This document shows, piece after piece, positions 7,353 through 13,256 of a DNA stretch of 13,256 nucleotides. Each line of letters begins with the position of its first letter. The stretch's first letter is position 1. Where the stretch lies: the NCBI GenBank assembly GCA_964438715.1, contig CAYTLQ010000287.1, forward strand, positions 1 to 13,256, read 5' to 3'. The position numbers and the translations under genes are program-made. The notes under the pieces were generated by a model. It searched no databases and was not told the origin of the DNA. It saw only the letters and a program-made list of their open reading frames with translations. The DNA is from CAYTLQ01 sp964438715 (GTDB lineage Bacteria > Bacteroidota > Ignavibacteria > Ignavibacteriales > Ignavibacteriaceae).

Positions 7353-8134
7353 CTGACAGCCTTATTTTTAATTTCATCGTATAACGCCCTGAATTTTTGT
7401 ACATCTTCCCAACATCCTCTTTTAAGTGCAGGATTCCTCAACAACGCAGCCGGATGATAAGTAACCATTACTTTGCTGTTACCAAATTCATAAATTTCTC
7501 CGCGTAACTTACCTAACGCTTCTTTTCTTTTCAATAAACCATAAACGGCAGTTGCTCCAAGGCAAAGAATAAGCTTCGGTGAAATTAATTCAATTTGCTT
7601 ATCGAGATAAGGAAGACAACAATCAATTTCTTCAGGAAATGGAGCTCTGTTCTGAGGGGGTCGGCATTTCACAATATTTGCTATATATACTTCTTCCCGG
7701 GTCAGATTTATAGCCTTTAGTATATCGGTAAGCAACTGTCCCGCTCTACCGACAAATGGTTCACCCTTTAAATCCTCTTCAGCGCCCGGACCTTCTCCAA
7801 TCAACAAAATATCGGCATTCGGATTCCCTTTACCGAAAACAAATCGGTTTCTTGTTTTTCCTAATTGACAGTTCAAACAACCGGAAATTAAAGTTTCTAA
7901 TTCTTCGAGTGTGGTTGATTGTTGCCACATTTTCTTTTTCATTTCGTCAACATTTCTTTTTGAATTTTGATCATAGAAAGTTACCGGTTCAGCAACTGAA
8001 GATGGCCCATTTTTTGGCATCTCAGCTAATGGCTTTTCATTAACAACAAATTCTATTTTGGGGATGAAAAGATTATCACCAAAAAGTTCTCTTTGGAATT
8101 CAAGAATTGTCCGTAATGGATGTGTTTTTGACAT
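7349..8134 (-). CDS. Uracil-DNA glycosylase, family 4 (Fe-S type)
   Basis: A 261-residue base-excision repair enzyme that removes uracil from DNA. Motif A is GEGPGAEED at 113-121 and motif C is HPAALLRNP at 227-235, both diagnostic of family 4/5-type UDGs. Four [4Fe-4S] ligands are visible as C86 and C89 (GCLNCQLGKTR), C157 (VKCRPP) and C172 or C173 (EIDCCLPYL). The catalytic core starts near residue 76. The preceding stretch of about 75 residues is a low-complexity, charged extension not present in short archaeal or Thermus homologues, and its role is unknown. ATG at 8134 follows GAGG with a 5-nt spacer, and that ribosome site overlaps the end of coaBC. The stop overlaps the dnaB start by four bases. 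Confidence 0.93.
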   Translation of the reverse strand: MSKTHPLRTILEFQRELFGDNLFIPKIEFVVNEKPLAEMPKNGPSSVAEPVTFYDQNSKRNVDEMKKKMWQQSTTLEELETLISGCLNCQLGKTRNRFVFGKGNPNADILLIGEGPGAEEDLKGEPFVGRAGQLLTDILKAINLTREEVYIANIVKCRPPQNRAPFPEEIDCCLPYLDKQIELISPKLILCLGATAVYGLLKRKEALGKLRGEIYEFGNSKVMVTYHPAALLRNPALKRGCWEDVQKFRALYDEIKNKAVR

Positions 8135-8141
8135 CCCGTCC

Positions 8142-9344
8142 TCAGGAAAAAATTATATCTAGAATTTTATGAGCTGTCTGAAATTTAGTAAGGAGAGGGA
8201 GTTCGACAACCTTTTCTTTTGAAAATATTGATACTTTATTTGTATCGTATTCAAATCCGGCTCCTTCATCATTCATAGAATTAAGAATAATAAAGTCTAA
8301 GTTTTTTGTTAAAAGTTTCTGCTTTGCATTAACAATTTCGTTATGTGTTTCAAGGGCAAAACCGACTTTAGTTATTTTCGAATCAGAAATTTCTTTAAGA
8401 ATATCTGGATTTTCTGTTAATACAAGGTTCAAATCATTTTCTGATTTCTTTATTTTTTTATCCGATCGTATTAATGGTCTATAGTCGGCAACTGCGGCAG
8501 ACATAATCAGAATATCGCAATCAGCTATTGTATTCTTAATTGCATTTTGCATTTCGATAGCTGACCTTACACCAATAAACTTTATTTCAGGATATATATC
8601 AAAAGATACCGGACCGCCGATAAGAGTAACCTCTGCTCCCCTTAAATGAGCGGCTTTAGCAATATTTGCTCCCATTTTACCACTAGACCTGTTTCCAATA
8701 AATCGAACCGGATCAATATCTTCAAATGTAGGACCGGCTGTAACAAGTATCCTTTTGCCTAACAAGTCGGTAGTATAACCTGACAAGACAGTATTTACTG
8801 AATCAAGTATCTTAGTAATTTCAGGAAGGCGTCCAATTCCTTCAAGCCCACTTGCTAATGACCCTTTTTCGGCTTCAAGAATATAGTTTCCAAGCTTTCG
8901 TAAGTATTGAATGTTATCCTGTGATATCGGATTGCTATACATATCCTCATCTGCAGAGGGACAAATTATTGTTTTACAACGCTTTGCAAGAAATAGCGCA
9001 GAAAGAGCATCATCAGCCAAACCGGCACGAAATTTTGCGATACTGTTCATTGTTGCCGGTGCTATGAGAAATAAATCTGCCCAGAGCGCCAGATTTATAT
9101 GCCAGGTACCGGGTTGTGAAGTAGTATCATCCGGAAAAATCGATGTAACTACAGAACTACCGGAAACAGTTTCAAGAGTAAGTTTAGTAACAAATTGTAA
9201 TGCAGATTGCGTGGCAACAACTCTCACTTCAGCTCCACGCTTTTTCATTTCCCGGATAAGTAGTGGTATTTTATATGCCGCAATACCACCACTTATTCCG
9301 AGTAATATCTTTTTACCTGAGAGAGTATCAGGGCTCGATGGCAT
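8142..9344 (-). CDS. coaBC: Bifunctional phosphopantothenoylcysteine decarboxylase / phosphopantothenate-cysteine ligase
   Basis: A 400-residue fusion for two consecutive steps of coenzyme A synthesis: CTP-dependent joining of cysteine to 4'-phosphopantothenate (CoaB), then FMN-dependent decarboxylation (CoaC). The CoaC half (about 10-185) has GISGGIAAYK, the active-site H82 in WHINL, and APATMN at 95-100. Two CoaC motifs deviate from E. coli. The PAMN motif reads PSADEDM (129-135), and the Cys of the ACGD-type loop is S165 in LASGLEGIGR. The latter is usual in Bacteroidota-type CoaBC, as I recall. The CoaB half (about 195-400) has AGPTFEDIDPVRFIGNRSSGKMG, SAAVADYRP at 282-290 and ENPDIL at 311-316. 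ATG at 9344 overlaps the rpoZ stop by one base (TAATG) and lacks a Shine-Dalgarno, so it is probably translated by coupling. A 7-nt gap separates it from the glycosylase gene. Confidence 0.94.
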   Translation of the reverse strand: MPSSPDTLSGKKILLGISGGIAAYKIPLLIREMKKRGAEVRVVATQSALQFVTKLTLETVSGSSVVTSIFPDDTTSQPGTWHINLALWADLFLIAPATMNSIAKFRAGLADDALSALFLAKRCKTIICPSADEDMYSNPISQDNIQYLRKLGNYILEAEKGSLASGLEGIGRLPEITKILDSVNTVLSGYTTDLLGKRILVTAGPTFEDIDPVRFIGNRSSGKMGANIAKAAHLRGAEVTLIGGPVSFDIYPEIKFIGVRSAIEMQNAIKNTIADCDILIMSAAVADYRPLIRSDKKIKKSENDLNLVLTENPDILKEISDSKITKVGFALETHNEIVNAKQKLLTKNLDFIILNSMNDEGAGFEYDTNKVSIFSKEKVVELPLLTKFQTAHKILDIIFS

Positions 9345-9634
9345 TATTTTTTAAACTCATACTTAAGTTTACCCTCGAGCAGTTGATTGAGAGCCTGTAT
9401 ATGCGGTTTGGGTTGTTTTTCAAATTCCAAAGATATTTTGACCTGATCCGGATTATTAAAATCTTCACTATCGTCATCCGTGTTCATCGGATCGAGTGTA
9501 GAAGACATCTGATTATATTGCAATTTCATTTGCTCATTAATTTGTCTCGCACGACGACCTGCAACGATAATTGCTTCATAAACATTTGATGCATATTTGT
9601 CAATTTCCCGTAAATCTATTGCTGTTACTGGCAT
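9344..9634 (-). CDS. rpoZ: DNA-directed RNA polymerase omega subunit
   Basis: A 96-residue omega subunit, which supports folding and assembly of the beta' subunit. The conserved core is NVYEAIIVAGRRARQIN at about 17-33, preceded by the DLREIDKYASN helix. A central acidic stretch (TDDDSEDF, about 52-59) and a conserved tail QPKPHIQALNQLLEGKL follow. This arrangement is typical of Bacteroidota/Chlorobiota omega proteins. ATG at 9634 has an AAGGA 7 nt upstream and shares one base with the gmk stop (TAATG). The same TAATG junction joins it to coaBC downstream. The gmk-rpoZ-coaBC neighbourhood is widespread in bacteria, which supports the assignment of so short a gene. Confidence 0.92.
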   Translation of the reverse strand: MPVTAIDLREIDKYASNVYEAIIVAGRRARQINEQMKLQYNQMSSTLDPMNTDDDSEDFNNPDQVKISLEFEKQPKPHIQALNQLLEGKLKYEFKK

Positions 9635-10224
9635 TATTCATTCCTTTCAGTTATGTTATTTAATAAACTCTGTAGTTCTTCTAAAGTTTTATCCACTTGT
9701 TCGTTACAAATGATATAGGTAAACTTATCGCGTTCCTTCATTTCCATTTCGGCTCTGTTGAGCCTTTTTGATAAATCTAATTCATTTTCCGTTTTTCTGT
9801 TTATAAGACGCCTCTTCAACTCTTCCATACTTGGGGGCTCAATAAAAACCAAAATTGCTTCCGGAAATAGTTTTTTTATAGATAATGCTCCCTTTACATC
9901 TACTTCGATAAGAATATTATCGCCTTTTGAGACTGATAATTCAACAAGATTTTTATCAGTTCCGTAATAATAATCATATACTTTCTCCCATTCAAGGAAA
10001 TCTCCCGACTCAATTTTTCTAAGAAATTCCTGTTCTGTAATAAAAAAGTATTCCACCCCGTTAGTTTCATTATCCCTTTTAGCTCTCGTGGTGTAACTTA
10101 CAGAAAATTTGTAATCCTTATTTTGGGCTAGAAATTTCTTTAAAATTGTAGTTTTTCCGGTACCACTTGGTGCAGAAACTACGATTATTTTACCTCTTTT
10201 TTCCCGATTTTGCGAACTATTCAA
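9634..10224 (-). CDS. gmk: Guanylate kinase
   Basis: Phosphorylates GMP to GDP with ATP. The P-loop SAPSGTGKTT lies near residue 17 of the short form. The GMP-binding segment SYTTRAKRDNETNGVEYFF and the FLEWEKVYDYYYGT segment follow, then a lid with RLINRKTENELDLSKRL. All are family-typical. The start is uncertain because no ATG is available. A TTG at 10224 gives 196 residues, overlaps the yicC stop by 8 bases and has a weak AGG 9 nt upstream. A TTG at 10254 would give 206 residues and a 38-base overlap, with only an AAGAAG upstream. The shorter form is closer to usual family length, so I use it. Its stop overlaps the rpoZ start by one base. Confidence 0.93.
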   Translation of the reverse strand: MNSSQNREKRGKIIVVSAPSGTGKTTILKKFLAQNKDYKFSVSYTTRAKRDNETNGVEYFFITEQEFLRKIESGDFLEWEKVYDYYYGTDKNLVELSVSKGDNILIEVDVKGALSIKKLFPEAILVFIEPPSMEELKRRLINRKTENELDLSKRLNRAEMEMKERDKFTYIICNEQVDKTLEELQSLLNNITERNE

Positions 10225-11092
10225 TATTCTGCACCTGTTCTCGAATTCGTTCAATTTCTTCTTTGATAATAACAGATTTATAAGAGACTTCTGTAGATAT
10301 TGATTTCGATGCTATAGTGTTGGCTTCTCTGTTTAATTCCTGACAAAGAAAATTAAGCTTTCTGCCGGGTTCAGATTCCTCCTGCAATGCCTGTAAAAAA
10401 TACTTTATGTGGCTTTTTAATCTAACGCATTCTTCTGTGATATCTACTTTTTCAGCATTTATAGCGAGTTCTGTTTCTAACCGTTCATTAAATGGAGCAA
10501 TATCTCTTAGTAATTCTTTTACCTTTTCCCGTAATCTTTCCAAATGTTGTTGAACATCTGAATGATAGATATTTTCAATATCCGATAGAGCAGATTCGAT
10601 TACTGCTAATCGTTGTAGTAGATCTTTTTTTAATTCAGCACCTTCAGCTTTTTTCATCTTCTCAAGATTTTGAAGGGCTTCCGCAACGCCGGATTTTAAG
10701 ATTTCAAATTTATTCTCGTCAAGACCCTCTATATCGGATGTAAGAATATCTTTATATGCAAGCAAATGAGATATTTTAACATTTTCCTTGATTTTATATT
10801 TTTGCCTCAACTCATAAAGAGTATCGATAAGAGCACTCACCCTTGTACTATTAAACTGAATAGGTGATTCAACCTGTCCTGAGCTTTTAATTGTAATGAC
10901 GAGATAAATCTTGCCCCGCATTACATTTTTACGAATAAGTTCCCTGAAATCATATTCCCTATCCTGCAATGATGAGGGAATTTTCAGAGACATTTCAAGA
11001 AATCTGTTATTTACACTTTTAACTTCAATATCAAAACGATAAGGGGGGAGATCAACAAATGATTTCCCAAACCCTGTCATACTTTTTAACAT
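10217..11092 (-). CDS. yicC: YicC/YloC family endoribonuclease
   Basis: A 291-residue protein of the YicC family. E. coli YicC is an endoribonuclease acting on small RNAs such as RyhB (established for that protein, and transferred here by family). Diagnostic features are the N-terminal SMTGFG motif at 4-9, EVKSVNNRFLE at 23-33, a long central helical/coiled region at about 140-205 and the C-terminal GRKLNFLCQELNREANTIASKS block that holds the conserved acidic and Asn residues. Start is the ATG at 11092. A second ATG four codons in (M5, right before TGFG) is an alternative, and neither has a Shine-Dalgarno. It is the first gene of the seven-gene cluster and is followed with overlap by gmk, the commonest arrangement for this family. 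Confidence 0.93.
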   Translation of the reverse strand: MLKSMTGFGKSFVDLPPYRFDIEVKSVNNRFLEMSLKIPSSLQDREYDFRELIRKNVMRGKIYLVITIKSSGQVESPIQFNSTRVSALIDTLYELRQKYKIKENVKISHLLAYKDILTSDIEGLDENKFEILKSGVAEALQNLEKMKKAEGAELKKDLLQRLAVIESALSDIENIYHSDVQQHLERLREKVKELLRDIAPFNERLETELAINAEKVDITEECVRLKSHIKYFLQALQEESEPGRKLNFLCQELNREANTIASKSISTEVSYKSVIIKEEIERIREQVQNIE

Positions 11093-11192
11093 ATTTTTAA
11101 AGATTTTAAACTTTAAAGATACATATTGAAAAGCTGACTAAAAAGAAGTTTTCAAGATTATTTCATTGCGGTGAAAGGAATAATTTTGTTTT
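11093..11192 (-). promoter_or_regulatory. Probable promoter region for the yicC-gmk-rpoZ-coaBC cluster
   Basis: A 100-nt gap between the CHAT gene stop and yicC. On the minus strand TATCTTTA (11121-11114) is close to the Bacteroidota -7 element TAnnTTTG, lying about 22 nt ahead of the yicC ATG. Without a Shine-Dalgarno this would leave a short, AT-rich leader. No convincing -33 element is visible at the right distance, so the exact promoter is uncertain. A weak AT-rich hairpin at about 11157-11184 lacks a T-run and is not called a terminator. Confidence 0.25.
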
Positions 11193-13256
11193 TTATCTGA
11201 AGTATGTAGGCAATGTTATACTTGGTTTTCTGAATATGATAAGTACAGAGGCAAAAATAAAAATCAAAAGAAGTGCATACAGAAATGGAGCCAAATCATT
11301 TTTATATGCCGTATCTATTTCATTACCTCCTCCTACCAATACGAACCCGGCCCAATAAAATGGGTTTGGAGAAATCTCCTTCATGAATGATATTTTTGCA
11401 AGTTGAAGAGCTTTTGCCGGGCTTCTAACCTCACTGAGATAAGAATAGAATTTCTCCATAAATAGCGCCGTATGCTTATCACTCACTTCCCATAGAGTTA
11501 CAATAACATTATTCGCACCCGCCTCAAAAAATGCTTTTGACATTCCGAGGATTCCCTCCGACTTATCTTCAATGCCTAAACCTGAATTGCAAGAACTGAG
11601 AACAACCAGATTTGAATTGAGTTTCAAATCTGCGACTTCATTCAATTCTAGTGAGCCGTCATTTTCAGCATCAAAAATATTCGAAAAGAATATTACCGGT
11701 TGTCCACCAATCAGCCAACTATGAGAGGAAATATGAATAATTGCTGAATTTTCTGAGTGATTTTTAAAGTTCGACTCTGTTGCCGAAATTCCTGTGTAAA
11801 CTGCATAGTTCTGGAATCGACTTTGAATGATATTAACCTCTTCACCGGAATATCGTAATTGCTGTAATGGTACATTGCGTGGGAGAGATATTTTATCATC
11901 CAGTAATCCCCTTCTTTCCGCAAATAATTCCGAACGGTTATTAAACGCGGGATCGCCAATAATCAGAGTTTTTGTCGAATATTTCTTATTTCGTGAATTT
12001 AATAATTGATAAATTCGAAAGGATGGGGCATAAGATATTTCATACTGTTCTACCAAATATTTTGCGTTTTGATATTCATACCCTCCATGATTTTTTGACA
12101 AGTTAGTAACAAAAAAATCAAAAGACAATTTTTGTAATTCTGGTGGCAATGAAATAACAATTTTTTTTGTTAAATATTGTGTTTTCTCAATCGGTAAAAA
12201 AAGTTTATTATATAAATTGTTTGCGGCATTAAGATTAAATGAAAATATATCTGCATTAATATATTTAGGAGTCCGTGCGGTGTCATATATTACAGCAGTG
12301 TGTTCTAAATCAGTTTTTATAGAATCATATCTCACTCCCGTTTTAATATAATTCATTCCATATTCTTTTTGAATGAATATTGAAATTGATTGATCTTTCT
12401 CAATGAAATAACTTATAAATGTGACTTCTGAATTAGAATTTTTCCTATTTACCGAATCTTTAAATAAGAAATTATCTTTAAATGATTCAAATTGCTTAAT
12501 AACATCATTAGAGAGGATTATTGTATCTGAAATTTGATTTCGTTTCAGCCATTCATAGGTGTACAATTTCTCAAGATCTCCCTCAGTTAAACCTGACTTT
12601 CGAAATATTGTGTTTGACAGATTTTGCAAATTGTTCCTTGAACGATAAAGTTCCAAAACTTCAAAAGCCTGCTCATATTTTTTTTCATCAATGTAAAAAT
12701 ACATCAGTGAATTGGTAACATTCTGATGTAAAGAGTTATAATAAATTTGCAACTTCGGTATTGAAAAAATTGAAAATGAATTTTCGAATGTCAGATTTAC
12801 AGCGCTGGTTAAGTAATACTCAGCTAGTTGGTGAATTCCTATCTTCGTATAAAATTTTCCTAGTTCGTGGTAGATTTCTATTTTTTCTTCCGAAATATGA
12901 GTCAGATCAGCGTATTGCTTCAACTTTTTTATTACAGCCGGAAGCAAATCAGAATAAGCTAACTCCGAACTCAGAAATCTGAACTGAAAAAGTAATTTTT
13001 CATATTTTGCACGAGGTACAGTTTCTGTGATTCGCGATTGTTGAAGTTCTTTGAATATAGTACCGGCTTCAGTGACCTTCCCTTTTTCCAGAAGAAATTC
13101 CCCATACTCAGAAAGTACCTGAATTCTTGATTGATAATCACCGATATTTTTTAATTCGTTGAGAGCATACTTAAAATATTTTTCAGCAGATTGAAAGTCC
13201 TTAAGATTTGTAGAAACATTTGCCAACCTTATGTAAATATCCGACAATAGATAACC
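11193..13256 (-). CDS. TPR-CHAT domain protein with C-terminal membrane anchor (5' end outside window)
   Basis: The open frame continues to the window edge, so the start is missing and 687 complete codons are visible. A TTG at 13247 is internal, not a start. Numbering below counts from that TTG. Residues 1 to about 210 are helical repeats of TPR type (for example AEKYFKYALNEL, and YEQAFEVLELYRSR). A linker follows, then a CHAT (caspase-HetF associated with TPRs) domain at about 360-640: SYAPSFRIYQLL, LIIGDPAF, then HISSHS with H509 as likely catalytic His, and LSSCNSG with C553 as nucleophile, then GAGANNVIVTLWEV-like core and the FYWAGFVLVGG end. Both dyad residues are present, so a cysteine peptidase activity is plausible. 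Residues about 652-672 form one hydrophobic transmembrane helix, followed by a short basic tail. The substrate is unknown and nothing nearby identifies one. Confidence 0.88.
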   Translation of the reverse strand, partial: GYLLSDIYIRLANVSTNLKDFQSAEKYFKYALNELKNIGDYQSRIQVLSEYGEFLLEKGKVTEAGTIFKELQQSRITETVPRAKYEKLLFQFRFLSSELAYSDLLPAVIKKLKQYADLTHISEEKIEIYHELGKFYTKIGIHQLAEYYLTSAVNLTFENSFSIFSIPKLQIYYNSLHQNVTNSLMYFYIDEKKYEQAFEVLELYRSRNNLQNLSNTIFRKSGLTEGDLEKLYTYEWLKRNQISDTIILSNDVIKQFESFKDNFLFKDSVNRKNSNSEVTFISYFIEKDQSISIFIQKEYGMNYIKTGVRYDSIKTDLEHTAVIYDTARTPKYINADIFSFNLNAANNLYNKLFLPIEKTQYLTKKIVISLPPELQKLSFDFFVTNLSKNHGGYEYQNAKYLVEQYEISYAPSFRIYQLLNSRNKKYSTKTLIIGDPAFNNRSELFAERRGLLDDKISLPRNVPLQQLRYSGEEVNIIQSRFQNYAVYTGISATESNFKNHSENSAIIHISSHSWLIGGQPVIFFSNIFDAENDGSLELNEVADLKLNSNLVVLSSCNSGLGIEDKSEGILGMSKAFFEAGANNVIVTLWEVSDKHTALFMEKFYSYLSEVRSPAKALQLAKISFMKEISPNPFYWAGFVLVGGGNEIDTAYKNDLAPFLYALLLIFIFASVLIIFRKPSITLPTYFR

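Noticed and set aside
11157..11184. Hairpin (TTTCA/TGAAA with AT-rich extension) downstream of the CHAT gene as a terminator
   Set aside because: The stem is weak and bulged, and no T-run follows on the minus strand.
1..13256. Mobile element, defence island, CRISPR array or RNA gene
   Set aside because: I found no transposase, integrase, terminal repeats, spaced direct-repeat arrays or tRNA/rRNA-like segments. Genes are densely packed with housekeeping functions.

Overview
The window is a compact, AT-rich stretch of bacterial chromosome with almost every base on the minus strand given to core metabolism and information-processing genes. Gene content and details suggest a member of the Bacteroidota/Chlorobiota group, possibly Ignavibacteria-like. 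The clues are secreted proteins with signal peptides ending in FAQ or FGQ, a CoaBC whose CoaC half carries an ASGL motif in place of the usual active-site Cys, a DUF1460 amidase-like protein, the yicC-gmk-rpoZ-coaBC order, and a large TPR-CHAT protein. Several genes have recognisable Shine-Dalgarno sequences, which is less typical of classical Bacteroidetes. The taxonomic placement is inference. I see no rRNA, tRNA, CRISPR array, insertion sequence or prophage gene.

Layout from left to right: a small secreted protein of unknown function (89-556, plus strand) converges on the minus-strand operon across one hairpin terminator (565-595). The minus-strand genes, read from their 5' to 3' ends, form three groups. 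(a) 13256 to 11193 is the C-terminal part of a TPR-CHAT membrane protein whose start lies outside the window. (b) 11092 to 5086 is a tightly interlocked seven-gene cluster: yicC, gmk, rpoZ, coaBC, a family 4 uracil-DNA glycosylase, dnaB and a DUF1460 protein. Its junctions are start/stop overlaps or a 7-nt gap. (c) 4930 to 619 holds a short-chain dehydrogenase lacking the usual catalytic Tyr/Lys, then a soluble PAS histidine kinase with a cysteine-rich loop, then nfnA and nfnB, the two subunits of an NADH-dependent reduced ferredoxin:NADP oxidoreductase.

Group (b) joins nucleotide and cofactor supply (guanylate kinase, CoA synthesis), RNA metabolism (YicC RNase, RNA polymerase omega), DNA repair (uracil removal), replication (DnaB) and cell-wall turnover (DUF1460). 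This is a housekeeping cluster. In group (c) the kinase sits only about 20 nt ahead of nfnA, so a cytoplasmic redox or metal sensor may be co-expressed with an electron-bifurcating redox enzyme.

Most of the window is ordinary. The places most worth a second look are the TPR-CHAT protein (its C-terminal anchor suggests the protease-like domain may face the periplasm), the Cys-loop PAS kinase beside NfnAB, the non-canonical SDR, and three 12-bp tandem repeats upstream of the SDR.
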